Shown here piece by piece: positions 18,087 through 26,073 of a stretch of DNA of 35,856 nucleotides (positions within the stretch are counted from its first letter, which is position 1; each line of letters begins with the position of its first letter). The notes under the pieces are model-generated. The model did no database searches. It saw only the letters and a program-made list of their open reading frames with translations, and had not been told where the DNA came from. The DNA is taken from the NCBI GenBank assembly GCA_035622275.1, contig DASPVQ010000021.1, positions 1 through 35,856 of the forward strand, in the 5' to 3' direction. This stretch comes from Thermoplasmata archaeon (GTDB lineage Archaea > Thermoplasmatota > Thermoplasmata > Lutacidiplasmatales > UBA184). The translations under genes and the position numbers were made by a program.

Positions 18087-19123
18087 GGCGCGATCGGCTC
18101 GTGCGGGCGCTCCGCGGCGAGGAGACCGACACGACCCCGATCTGGCTGATGCGCCAGGCCGGTCGGCACCTGCCCGGCTACCGCGCGCTCCGCGCCGCGC
18201 ACTCGATCCTCGAGATCGCGCGCACGCCCGCGCTCGCGGCCGAGGTGAGCGTCGAGCCGCTGCGGCGCTACGATGTCGACGCGGGGGTCGTCTTCGCCGA
18301 CATCTCGCTGCCGTTCCTCGGTCTCGGGGTGCCGTTCTCGATCGACCCCGGTGCCGGCCCCGTCGTCGCCCGGCCGGTCCGATCGCGGGCTGACGTGGAG
18401 GCGCTCACCGAGTTCGACGCGCGCGCCTCCGTCCCCTTCGTCGGCCAGGCGATCGAGCGGTTCCTCGAGCTCGAGGCGGAGCGACCGATCATCGGCTTCG
18501 CCGGAGCTCCGTTCACGCTCGCCTCCTACCTCATCGAGGGGGGCCCGTCGCGCGAGTACGTCGAGACCAAGCGGCTCCTCTACGCCGAGCCCGGGGTGTT
18601 CGACCGCCTGATCGCGCGGCTGACGGCGATGACGGTCGACTACCTCCGGCTGCAGGCCGCGAGCGGGGCCGCCGCGCTCCAGATCTTCGACACCTGGGTC
18701 GGCGTCCTCTCCCCGGACGCGTTCGAGCGCCACCTCCTCGAGCCCCTGCGGACGATCTTCGCCGAGCTCCGCGGCCTCGGCCGCCCGACGATCTACTTCT
18801 CGACCGGCTCGAGCCACCTCACCGAGCTCCTCGCCCGCACCGGTGCCGACGCGCTCGGCGTCGACTGGCGCGAGCCCCTCTCGCGCGTGCGCGCGCGCGT
18901 CGGCGCGGGGATGGCGCTGCAGGGGAACCTCGATCCCGGGGCCCTCCTCGGCCCCCGCGAGCGGATGCTGCGGGAGGCCCGCCGGGTGCTCGCCGAGGTG
19001 CCGGACGGTCGGGCCCACGTCTTCAATTTGGGCCACGGCGTGCTCCCCGCGACCGACCCGGCCCGGGTCGAGGAGCTCGTGGAGTTCGTGCACACCAGCG
19101 GCGGGGCGCGGGGGCGGCGATGA
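18083..19123 (+). CDS. hemE: Uroporphyrinogen decarboxylase
   Basis: 346 aa. It removes four acetate carboxyls of uroporphyrinogen III to give coproporphyrinogen III. PIWLMRQAGRHLPGYR (residues about 19-34) is the diagnostic motif, with the arginines that hold the substrate, and AGVVFADISLPFLGLG carries the catalytic Asp. GFAGAPFTLASYLIEGG and FNLGHGVLP are further family signatures. Its presence shows that the classical/coproporphyrin branch is used rather than only the siroheme (Ahb) route of many archaea. ATGA overlaps at both ends with hemL and hemH. Confidence 0.97.
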   Translation: MRRDRLVRALRGEETDTTPIWLMRQAGRHLPGYRALRAAHSILEIARTPALAAEVSVEPLRRYDVDAGVVFADISLPFLGLGVPFSIDPGAGPVVARPVRSRADVEALTEFDARASVPFVGQAIERFLELEAERPIIGFAGAPFTLASYLIEGGPSREYVETKRLLYAEPGVFDRLIARLTAMTVDYLRLQAASGAAALQIFDTWVGVLSPDAFERHLLEPLRTIFAELRGLGRPTIYFSTGSSHLTELLARTGADALGVDWREPLSRVRARVGAGMALQGNLDPGALLGPRERMLREARRVLAEVPDGRAHVFNLGHGVLPATDPARVEELVEFVHTSGGARGRR

Positions 19124-20040
19124 GCCGGGCGGCCGCGGACGACACCGCCGTGCTCCTGATGGGCTACGGCAGCCCCGACGGGGCGGGCGACCTGCCCGCC
19201 TACCTGACCGAGGTGCTCCACGGGAAGGCGCCGTCGCCGACGATGGTGGCCGAGTATGTGCGGCGCTACGAGCTCATCGGCGGCTCCCCGCAGCGCCGGA
19301 TCCTCGGCTCGCTGCGCGAGAAGCTCGAGCGGCGGCTCGCCGACGGCGGCCCCGGCTACCCCGTGCTCCTCGGCGTCAAGCACGGGAAGCCCGCGCTGCG
19401 CGACGTGATACCGGCGGCGGCCCGGGACGGGCTGCGCCATCTCCTCGCCGTCCCGCTCTCCCCCTACGCGTCGACCTGGATCAGCGAGCCGTACCAGGAC
19501 GGCGTGGCCGAAGGGGTCCGCGCCGCGGGCGGGGAGATCGAGGTCGACGTTCGGCTCGACTGGCACCTCGACCCGAGCTGGATCGGCTACTGGCGGCGCG
19601 CGATCCGCAGCGAGCTCGAGCGCGATCCCGGGCGCGCCGTCCTGCTCTCCGCCCACAGCCTTCCAGAGCGGATGCGCGAGCGGGGGGACCCGTACCCCGA
19701 GATCCTCGCCGAGACCTCCTCCGCGATCGCCCGGGCGGCCGGGCTCGATCGCTGGTCGTTCACGTTCCAGAGCGCCGGCAATACCACCGAGCCGTGGCTC
19801 GGCCCGGACATCACCGAGGTGATGCTCGAGTGGAAGACGCGCGGCGTCGCCCGCCCGCTCGTCGCTTCGTTCGGGTTCGTCTTCGACCACCTCGAGGTGC
19901 TGTACGACCTCGACGTCGTCGTCCGCGCGTTCGCCGAGGCGAACGGCATCGACTACCGTCGGGTGCCGATGCCGAACGACGCCGAGGAGATCGTCGAGGC
20001 GCTGCGCGCGAGAGTCCTCGGCCCTCCCGCGACGGGCTAG
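19120..20040 (+). CDS. hemH: Ferrochelatase (probably coproporphyrin-type, CpfC)
   Basis: 306 aa, the short class without the C-terminal membrane or [2Fe-2S] extension of eukaryotic enzymes. It inserts Fe2+ into the porphyrin macrocycle. His179 in LLSAHSLPERM and Glu259 in FVFDHLEVLYDLD are the metal-insertion residues. VLLMGYGSPD and SPYAST match the porphyrin-binding parts. Together with ChdC in the same operon, coproporphyrin III is the expected substrate, giving coproheme; sequence alone does not exclude protoporphyrin IX. Last gene of the coupled heme operon; a 92-bp gap follows. Confidence 0.95.
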   Translation: MSRAAADDTAVLLMGYGSPDGAGDLPAYLTEVLHGKAPSPTMVAEYVRRYELIGGSPQRRILGSLREKLERRLADGGPGYPVLLGVKHGKPALRDVIPAAARDGLRHLLAVPLSPYASTWISEPYQDGVAEGVRAAGGEIEVDVRLDWHLDPSWIGYWRRAIRSELERDPGRAVLLSAHSLPERMRERGDPYPEILAETSSAIARAAGLDRWSFTFQSAGNTTEPWLGPDITEVMLEWKTRGVARPLVASFGFVFDHLEVLYDLDVVVRAFAEANGIDYRRVPMPNDAEEIVEALRARVLGPPATG

Positions 20041-20132
20041 GCCGGGCCCTCCATGCCGGCTCGGAGCGAGCGAACCACCGAGCGGACCGGGTGGTCGCCC
20101 GGGGCGCTCGCCGCCGCGGCCCGCAGGTTGCG

Positions 20133-20936
20133 ATGAGGCCGTTCGAGCTCCCCCGGGGCCGCCGGGTCCGACTCGATCGCCTCGACCCGGACGACACCGC
20201 CGCCATCGGCGGGTCGCGACGGCGGGCGCACGCCGAGAGCGAGCGTCTGACGCACCGCCTCGAGCACCTGCAGGAGCTCCTGTACGCCGACCACCGTCGC
20301 GCGCTGCTCCTCGTCCTCGAGGCGATCGACGCGGGCGGGAAGGACGGCACGATCCGCCACGTCTTCGAGGGCGTCAACCCGCAGGGGGTGCGGGTCGTGC
20401 ACTTCCGCGTCCCCACCGCCGAGGAGGCGGCGCACGACTTCCTCTGGCGCGTGCACCCCCACACGCCGGCACGCGGGGAGATCGCGATCTTCAACCGCAG
20501 CCACTACGAGGACGTGATCGTGCCGCGGGCCGAGGGGACGCTCCCGCGTCGGGCGCTGCGGCACCGCTACCGCGCGATCAACGAGTTCGAGCGCGCGCTC
20601 GTCCTCGAGGGCACGACCGTCCTCAAGTGCTTCCTGCACATCGGCCAGGCCGAGCAGAAGCGCCGGCTGCTCGAGCGCCTGAGGGACCCGACCAAGCACT
20701 GGAAGTTCACCGCGGCGGACCTGCCGACGCGCCGGCGCTGGCCGGAGTACCAGCGCGCCTACGAGGCGATGCTCGAACGCACCCACACCCGTTGGGCGCC
20801 CTGGCACGTGATCCCGGCGAACGCGAAGTGGTTCCGCGACTGGGCGGTCTCGGGCCTCCTCGTTGGCGCCCTCGAGGCGATGGACCTCGCCTGGCCGCCG
20901 CTTGCGAAGGAGTGGCGGTCGGTGACGATCCCGTAG
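20133..20936 (+). CDS. ppk2: Polyphosphate kinase 2 family protein
   Basis: 267 aa, one PPK2 domain. The lid/Walker A region is LEAIDAGGKDGTIRHV (Asp66, Lys70, Asp71), and Walker B is IFNRSHYEDVIVPR (about 119-132). HIGQAEQKRRLLERLRDPTKHWKF is the typical helical lid region. Such enzymes transfer phosphate between polyphosphate and nucleoside mono- or diphosphates. The short single-domain form with GVNPQGVRVVHF resembles the class that acts on AMP/ADP, but class assignment needs alignment. It starts 92 bp after hemH and is followed by an MFS gene 31 bp downstream, so it may extend the heme transcript. Confidence 0.93.
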   Translation: MRPFELPRGRRVRLDRLDPDDTAAIGGSRRRAHAESERLTHRLEHLQELLYADHRRALLLVLEAIDAGGKDGTIRHVFEGVNPQGVRVVHFRVPTAEEAAHDFLWRVHPHTPARGEIAIFNRSHYEDVIVPRAEGTLPRRALRHRYRAINEFERALVLEGTTVLKCFLHIGQAEQKRRLLERLRDPTKHWKFTAADLPTRRRWPEYQRAYEAMLERTHTRWAPWHVIPANAKWFRDWAVSGLLVGALEAMDLAWPPLAKEWRSVTIP

Positions 20937-20967
20937 CGATGCCCTCCCTCGTCCCCGGACCGCGGAC

Positions 20968-22209
20968 GTGACCGCCTCGGGGAGGCCCGGCCCTGGGTCG
21001 CGTGGGCCGTTCCGCCGGGTCGCCTTCGCCCTCGCGGTCACCGCCTTCGGCGCCGGCGCCCCGACCCCCGTCTACGCCCTGTACGAGTCGCGCTTCGGCT
21101 TCGGCTCGGGCGTCCTCGGCCTCGTCTTCGGGGCGTACACGCTCGGGGTCGTGGCGACGATGCTCCTCGTCGCGCCGACCTCGGACCGCGTCGGCCGCCG
21201 CCCGGTCCTGTTCCTCGGCATGGTGCTGAGCGCGCTCAGCGGCCTCCTCTTCGCGTTCGCCGGCGGCGTCCTCGCGCTCGCGGCCGCGCGGATCGTCTCG
21301 GGCCTGTGCGTCGGCGCGACGACGAGCACGGCGACCGCGGCGATGGCGAGCCTGATCCCGGACGGCGACCAGCACCACGTCGCGCGCGTCGCGGTCGCCG
21401 CGAACTTCGGCGGCGTCGCCTCCGGCGTCGCCGTCAGCGGGTTGCTCGTCGCCTACGCGCCGGACCCGACGCGGCTCATCTTCGTCCTCCTGATCGCGCT
21501 GAGCGCCCTCGGGGCGGTCGCGATCGCCACCGTGCCCGAGACGGTCCACGCGCCGAGCCCGCGCGGCATCTTCCACGCCCGGCGGCCCCGCGTGCCGGCC
21601 GCGCTCGCCCGCTCCTTCGGGATCGCCGCGATCGGGCTCGCCACCTGCTACGCGATCTACGGCTTCTTCGCCGCGCTCGCGCCGACGTTCCTGAGGACCG
21701 AGCTCGGAGTCGGCGGCCCCGCGACGATCGGGCTCGTCGTCGCGACGATGTTCGCGCTCGCCGCCCTCGCCCAGCTCGCCCTCGCCGAGGTCCGCGACCG
21801 CCGGGCCCTGCTGCTCGGCTTTCCGCTCCTGCTCGTCGCGCTCGCCCTGTTCGCCGCGGCCCTCCTCGTCGCTTCGCTGCCGCTCCTCCTCGCGGCCGCG
21901 GCGCTCCTCGGCACCGGCGTCGGCTGCGCGTACATGGGCAGCGTCACCCTGATCGATCGCGTCTCCCCGGAGGCGGGGCGCGGCGAGATCCTCTCGATGT
22001 TCTACCTCGTCGGCTACCTCGCGCTCGCGGTGCCGACGGTCGGCGTCGCGTTCGCCTCGGAGGCGGTCGGGCTGGGCGCCGCGGAGGCGGCGTTCGGCGC
22101 GGTCCTCGGCGCGTTCGTCGCGTTCGCCTACGCGACCACGATCGCCACGCCGACGCCGCCCGGTGGCGAGGGCCGGCCGCGGGCGCCGCGCGCGGTGGAG
22201 GGGCGCTAG
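20968..22209 (+). CDS. MFS transporter
   Basis: 413 aa from a GTG. About twelve hydrophobic segments; motif A is present between helices 2 and 3 as APTSDRVGRRPVLFLG, with a weaker counterpart in the second half (LAEVRDRRALLLGF). GARIVSGLCVGATTS-type helix 4 residues and the central loop (FHARRPRVPAALARS) fit a drug or metabolite exporter of the major facilitator superfamily. Substrate unknown. The 3' end overlaps the convergent SDR gene by 4 bp. Confidence 0.88.
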   Translation: MTASGRPGPGSRGPFRRVAFALAVTAFGAGAPTPVYALYESRFGFGSGVLGLVFGAYTLGVVATMLLVAPTSDRVGRRPVLFLGMVLSALSGLLFAFAGGVLALAAARIVSGLCVGATTSTATAAMASLIPDGDQHHVARVAVAANFGGVASGVAVSGLLVAYAPDPTRLIFVLLIALSALGAVAIATVPETVHAPSPRGIFHARRPRVPAALARSFGIAAIGLATCYAIYGFFAALAPTFLRTELGVGGPATIGLVVATMFALAALAQLALAEVRDRRALLLGFPLLLVALALFAAALLVASLPLLLAAAALLGTGVGCAYMGSVTLIDRVSPEAGRGEILSMFYLVGYLALAVPTVGVAFASEAVGLGAAEAAFGAVLGAFVAFAYATTIATPTPPGGEGRPRAPRAVEGR

Positions 22210-22994
22210 CCCGGCGGAGCGCCGCCGGTCGACTCCCCGCCGTCGATCGTCACCGTCGTGCCGGTGATCCAGCGGCTCTCGTCCGAGAGCAGGAAGGCGA
22301 TCGCGCGCGCGACCTCCCACGGGCTCGTCCGGGTCGTGTCGGCGAGCGGGATCGGACCGGAGGCCGCGGGGGGATCCAGCGAGCCGAGGTCGTGGCCCAT
22401 CGAGCCGGGGAGGACGGCGTTGACCCGGACGCCGAGGGCGCGGTAGTCGTGGCCGAGCTTGAACGCGAGCTCGACCACCCCGGCCTTCGCCGCGGCGTAG
22501 GCGGCGCTGCCGGCGAGGCGCACGGCCGGCGCGGCCGCGACGAGCACGACGCTCCCGCTCCGCTGCGCGACCATACTCGGGAGGGCGGCGTGGCCGACGG
22601 CGTAGATCGCCGCCAGGTTGCCGTCCACCGCGCCGTCCCACTCCTCCTTCGACATGCGGTGCAATAGTCCCTCGCCCGGCACCCAGCGGCCGACGTTGAG
22701 CGCGAGGGCGTCGAGGCGCTGGTGCTCGTCGACGACCGAACGGACGAGCGCGTCCACCGAACCCACGTCGCTCGAGTCGAGGCTCCGGGTCTCGAGCGAC
22801 CAGCCGCGCGCGCGCGCGTGGATGGCGAGCGGATCGAGCGCCGTCGCCGAGCGCGCGACGGCGACGACCGTGGCGCCGCCGTGGGCGAGCAGGCAGGCCA
22901 CGGCCGTGCCGACCCCGGGGCCGACGCCGGCCACGATCGCGATCTTCCCGTCGAACGGTCCCGCCATGGCGAGGGCCAGTCGCAACGGGTTCAT
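22206..22994 (-). CDS. Short-chain dehydrogenase-like protein lacking catalytic Ser
   Basis: 262 aa from the ATG at 22994 (or 253 aa from ATG 22967). GVGPGVG (residues 23-29) is the dinucleotide-binding glycine motif. NVGRW replaces the N-A-G strand, and YAAAK (Tyr166, Lys170) is the catalytic pair. The residue 13 before Tyr, normally Ser, is Ala (VLVAAAPAVRLAGSAAY), and no other Ser is near. ITGTTVTIDGGESTGG is the standard C-terminal segment. It probably binds NAD(P) but may be catalytically altered. It diverges from the OsmC gene with a 57-bp gap and converges on the MFS gene. Confidence 0.88.
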   Translation of the reverse strand: MNPLRLALAMAGPFDGKIAIVAGVGPGVGTAVACLLAHGGATVVAVARSATALDPLAIHARARGWSLETRSLDSSDVGSVDALVRSVVDEHQRLDALALNVGRWVPGEGLLHRMSKEEWDGAVDGNLAAIYAVGHAALPSMVAQRSGSVVLVAAAPAVRLAGSAAYAAAKAGVVELAFKLGHDYRALGVRVNAVLPGSMGHDLGSLDPPAASGPIPLADTTRTSPWEVARAIAFLLSDESRWITGTTVTIDGGESTGGAPPG

Positions 22995-23026
22995 CGCGCT
23001 GGCGGGCGCGCTCGCGATGCACCCTC

Positions 23027-23031
23027 TTGTA
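23027..23031 (+). promoter_or_regulatory. Weak TATA-like element between SDR and OsmC genes
   Basis: TTGTA in the 57-bp divergent gap, about 23 nt before the OsmC ATG at 23052 and about 35 nt from the SDR start at 22994. It is the only A/T-richer site in the gap. Confidence 0.3.
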
Positions 23032-23051
23032 GCCGCCCGGCCTGGGACGGC

Positions 23052-23492
23052 ATGGCCGCCCCGCCGCCCGACGCCGCGCTCGACCAGGTGGAACGCTTCG
23101 AGTTCATGGTGCGCTTCCCGGGGGCGCCTTACCCCGGCCTCACGGTCGACGAGAGCCCGCCGACCGGCCGCGACCACGGGCCGAGCCCCGTGCGCTCGCT
23201 CGCGATGGCCGTCGGCCACTGCATGAGCTCGACGCTCGCGAGCACGCTGGAGCGCGCCCACGTGGCGGTGGCGCCGATGCGCACGACCGTGCGCGCCACA
23301 ATCGGTCGCAACGACCGGGGGCGACTGCGGGTCCGCGCGCTCGAGGTCGAGATCGCGACCGCGCCCCTCTCGCCCGAGGACCGGGAGCGCTTCGAGCACG
23401 CCGTGGAGGTCTTTGCCGACTACTGCACCGTCTCGGGCGCGGTGCGCGAGGGCATACCGATCACGCACCGGGTCGGGCCGACGCCGGGCTAG
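23052..23492 (+). CDS. OsmC-family protein
   Basis: 146 aa. Cys57 (AVGHCMSSTLAS) and Cys125 (FADYCTVSGAV) match the peroxidatic and resolving cysteines of the OsmC/Ohr fold. SPVRSLAMAVGHC is the usual helix start, and the segment LRVRALEVEIATAPLSPEDRERFEHAVE is typical. OsmC proteins are homodimeric thiol peroxidases acting on organic hydroperoxides; many archaeal members are uncharacterised. A detoxification role is inferred from the conserved cysteines. Probably leaderless. The 3' end overlaps the convergent DUF885 gene by 4 bp. Confidence 0.85.
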   Translation: MAAPPPDAALDQVERFEFMVRFPGAPYPGLTVDESPPTGRDHGPSPVRSLAMAVGHCMSSTLASTLERAHVAVAPMRTTVRATIGRNDRGRLRVRALEVEIATAPLSPEDRERFEHAVEVFADYCTVSGAVREGIPITHRVGPTPG

Positions 23493-25123
23493 CCCGAGAT
23501 CGAGCCGAGCAGGCGATCGAACAGGCCGATCGGCGGGCAGCCGAAGCCGAGCAGCGCGTCGTGGAACCGCCGCAGGCTGCCGGCGAAGCGGGGGCCGAGG
23601 TAGCGCTGGCGCGCCGATAGAATCGCGAGCTTCCCGAGCGTGTAGCAGAAGTACTCGGGGTTGAACGTGCCCCGGATCGCCTCGCGCTCGGCGGGCAGGC
23701 GCTCGAAGTGCGCCTCGTCGACGAACAGGCGGGTCGCCTCCTCGAGCGTCATCCCCTTCGTGTGGAGGCCGATCGAGGCGAGCAGACGGCAGTCGCGCAG
23801 CAGGGCGTCGTGGATCTGGGCGACCTCCGCGGCGTGGCTCTCCCGGCCGAGGCCCTGCTCGATCGCGAGCTGCTCGGCGTAGTGTGCCCATCCCTCGCAG
23901 AACGACGGCGACAGGTAGACCTTGCGGGCGAGCGAACCCGGCCGCTCGCGCAGGTGGAGGAACTGCAGGTAGTGCCCCGGGTACACCTCGTGCACGGTGA
24001 TGTTGCGCAGCAGCGAGCGGTTCAGCGAGCGCAGCCACTCCTCCTGCTGCGTCGCCGACCAGTTCGCGTCGACCGGCGTGACGTAGTAGATGCCGTCGGT
24101 CGGCCCGGTGTCGAACGGCCCCGGCGGGTTCATGCTCGCCGTCGACAACGCGCGGCTCCAGATCGGTGTCTCTTCGACCCGGCATCGCGACGGTTCCGGG
24201 ATCGTCGCGAGGTCCCGGTCGACCACGAAGCGCCGGGTCTCCTCGACGAACTCGCGCGCGACCGGCAGGATCTCGGTCGCCGCCGGATGGTCGTGGCTGA
24301 GGCGCTCGAGCAGCTCGGGGATCGTCGCGCGGTCCTCCTGCGCGATCGTCGCGAGGCGGGCCTGGTTGCGGGCGAGGTCCGCGCGGCCGGCCCGCTCGAG
24401 CTCGTCGATCGACGATCGGATCCCCTCCCGGACGAACAGGAGGCGCTGGTAGCGTGCCGCGCCCAGCGCGAAGTCGGGCGTCGCCCGGGGCAGGCAGTCG
24501 TTCTTGAGCCAGGAGAGGAACTCGCGGACCGCGGCCTCCGCCGGCGCCCGGGCCTCCGCGACCTTCCCGCCGAGCCCGCTCGCCGCGGCGAACGCCTCGG
24601 CCTCGCCGAAGTGGGTCGGCAGGCCCGAGCCCATCGCGAGCGAGAGGTCCACGAACGGCTTCGGGAGCGGAAGGACGAGGCGGCGCCGCGCCGTGGCGAG
24701 GAGGCCGGGGACCCCGTCGAGCGTCCGCACGATCGCGTCGATCCGGTGCGCCGCGGGGGCGTAGTCGCGGACGAGGTACGAGGTCAGCGAGGCGCTGCCG
24801 AGGTAGCTCATCGGGTTGCGATCGTAGTCGCGCCCTTCCCTCAGGTCGAAGAGCGGGCTCTCGAGGAGCAGCTCGAGGAGGAACCGGTCGATGGCCCGGC
24901 CGTTCGCGAACGCGCGGTCGTCGATCGCCCTCAGGCGGGCGAGCAGGCGGTCGGCCGCCGTCGACCAGGCGTCGGTCGCGGGGACCGAGAGGTCGGGCAG
25001 CTGCCCGTCGTACTCATGCAGGCCGAGCATGACCGCGTACGACGGCTGCAGCCGGAACAGGTGGTCGACGACCTCGTGCTCGAGCGCACCGAAGCCCGCC
25101 GGCTCGGGAAGGGAGGATTCCAT
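23489..25123 (-). CDS. DUF885 family protein (putative metallopeptidase)
   Basis: 544 aa, soluble, mostly helical. The family signature H-E-V-Y-P-G-H (His378-His384) in ITVHEVYPGHYLQFLHLRE is a zinc-peptidase-like HExxxGH motif; FCEGWAHYAEQLAIEQGLG and FNPEYFCYTLGKLAILSAR are other conserved blocks, with Glu of CEGWAHY a probable third ligand. No signal peptide, so probably cytoplasmic. Substrates of archaeal members are unknown. ATG at 25123, with a TATA-like TTTTAT (25152-25157) about 32 nt upstream. Confidence 0.9.
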   Translation of the reverse strand: MESSLPEPAGFGALEHEVVDHLFRLQPSYAVMLGLHEYDGQLPDLSVPATDAWSTAADRLLARLRAIDDRAFANGRAIDRFLLELLLESPLFDLREGRDYDRNPMSYLGSASLTSYLVRDYAPAAHRIDAIVRTLDGVPGLLATARRRLVLPLPKPFVDLSLAMGSGLPTHFGEAEAFAAASGLGGKVAEARAPAEAAVREFLSWLKNDCLPRATPDFALGAARYQRLLFVREGIRSSIDELERAGRADLARNQARLATIAQEDRATIPELLERLSHDHPAATEILPVAREFVEETRRFVVDRDLATIPEPSRCRVEETPIWSRALSTASMNPPGPFDTGPTDGIYYVTPVDANWSATQQEEWLRSLNRSLLRNITVHEVYPGHYLQFLHLRERPGSLARKVYLSPSFCEGWAHYAEQLAIEQGLGRESHAAEVAQIHDALLRDCRLLASIGLHTKGMTLEEATRLFVDEAHFERLPAEREAIRGTFNPEYFCYTLGKLAILSARQRYLGPRFAGSLRRFHDALLGFGCPPIGLFDRLLGSISG

Positions 25124-25151
25124 GGGAACCGCCGACCGGGAGCCGGCCGGG

Positions 25152-25157
25152 ATAAAA
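25152..25157 (-). promoter_or_regulatory. TATA-like box of DUF885 gene
   Basis: ATAAAA on the plus strand (TTTTAT on minus), about 32 nt upstream of the ATG at 25123, implying a leader of only a few bases. Confidence 0.45.
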
Positions 25158-25188
25158 CGCTACCCCTTCGCGGAGCTCGGGTTCGCGC

Positions 25189-25515
25189 TCAGTCGGCCCA
25201 GGTCATGCGGCACGTCGAGCAGTAGCCGGCCTCGAGCGGCGTGCCGCAGACGAAGCACCGGGTGAGGGGCGGCGGCACGATGGGAGCGGGCCCGACCGGC
25301 CGCGGCGCGCGGTCCGGGAGGGGAGGAGGGGTTCGTGCCGGGGCCGGGGTCGCCGGGCTCGGCTCGGCGGTCGGTGCGGCCGGGGCCCCGGCGGCAGCGG
25401 GAGGCGATGCCGTCGGGGCCGGGCGCGCGGCGGGCGGCCCGGACGAGGCCGGCGCCGCCTTCGCCGGCTTCTCCGGCTCCTCCGGCTCGCGACGCCGCCG
25501 GCGGAAGAACGACAT
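25189..25515 (-). CDS. Small zinc-ribbon protein with disordered Pro/Ala linker
   Basis: 108 aa. The N-terminus is very basic (MSFFRRRRREP), the middle about 70 residues are Ala/Pro-rich and probably unstructured, and the C-terminus is a four-cysteine zinc ribbon: C-x2-C (Cys87, Cys90) and C-x2-C (Cys99, Cys102) in CFVCGTPLEAGYCSTC. No membrane segment. Such archaeal zinc ribbons often mediate protein or nucleic-acid contacts; no role can be given. The ATG at 25515 is preferred over upstream codons because the TATA-like CCTAAGG is about 26 nt before it. Confidence 0.7.
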   Translation of the reverse strand: MSFFRRRRREPEEPEKPAKAAPASSGPPAARPAPTASPPAAAGAPAAPTAEPSPATPAPARTPPPLPDRAPRPVGPAPIVPPPLTRCFVCGTPLEAGYCSTCRMTWAD

Positions 25516-25538
25516 CCGCGCCGCGAAACGCCTCGGGT

Positions 25539-25545
25539 CCTTAGG
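25539..25545 (-). promoter_or_regulatory. TATA-like element of zinc-ribbon gene
   Basis: CCTTAGG, centred about 27 nt from the ATG at 25515 on the minus strand, the spacing of a leaderless gene. It is weak in sequence. Confidence 0.3.
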
Positions 25546-25571
25546 GGTGTCGGAACCGGCCACGCACACCG

Positions 25572-25577
25572 TTTTTT
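25572..25577 (+). promoter_or_regulatory. TATA-like box of ridA-flpA unit
   Basis: TTTTTT, centred about 25 nt before the ridA ATG at 25599; leaderless spacing. It lies back to back with the minus-strand zinc-ribbon promoter in an 83-bp divergent gap. Confidence 0.5.
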
Positions 25578-25598
25578 CCCGGACGCGCTACCGCCCGC

Positions 25599-26063
25599 AT
25601 GGCCCCGACCCCCTCCGAGCGGCTCCGCGCGCTCGGCATCGAGCTACCGGCGCCGCCGGCGCCCGTCGGATCGTACGCGCCCGTCGTCCTCCAGGGCCAC
25701 TTCGCCTGGGTCTCGGGCCAGATCGCGACCGAGGCCGGCCTGGTGCTCCAGCCCGGGCGGGTCGACTCCGAGGTGAGCCCGGAGGTCGCGCGGAACCTCG
25801 CCCGCCGCGCGACGCTCCAGGCGCTGAGCGCGCTCGCCGCCCACCTCGGTTCCCTCGACCGGATCGAGCGGATCCTGCGCGTGGCCGTCTACGTCGCGAT
25901 CTCCCCGGGGTTCGATCGCGCCCACGAGGTCGCCAACGGCGCGACGGATCTTCTCGTCGAGGTCTTCGGAGAGCACGGACGCCCCGCGCGCGCCACCATC
26001 GGAGTCGCCGGGCTCCCGAAGAACGCGGCCGTCGAGGTCGAGTGCTTCGTCGCGGTCCGCTAG
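25599..26063 (+). CDS. ridA: RidA family enamine/imine deaminase
   Basis: 154 aa. It is expected to hydrolyse reactive 2-aminoacrylate and other enamines, protecting PLP enzymes. The conserved arginine and following strand are in RATIGVAGLPKNAAVEVECF, and FAWVSGQIATEAG and ERILRVAVYVAIS fit the YjgF/YER057c/UK114 trimer fold. It is longer at the N-terminus than E. coli RidA, like the YjgF subgroup with an extra helix. Leaderless ATG. The fibrillarin gene follows after 10 bp and is likely cotranscribed. Confidence 0.92.
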   Translation: MAPTPSERLRALGIELPAPPAPVGSYAPVVLQGHFAWVSGQIATEAGLVLQPGRVDSEVSPEVARNLARRATLQALSALAAHLGSLDRIERILRVAVYVAISPGFDRAHEVANGATDLLVEVFGEHGRPARATIGVAGLPKNAAVEVECFVAVR

Positions 26064-26073
26064 GACACGGCCG

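Noticed and set aside
20707-23022. Long antisense open frame opposite the MFS gene
   Set aside because: Its product is an Arg/Glu/Asp-rich shadow; the plus strand encodes a clear MFS protein with motif A.
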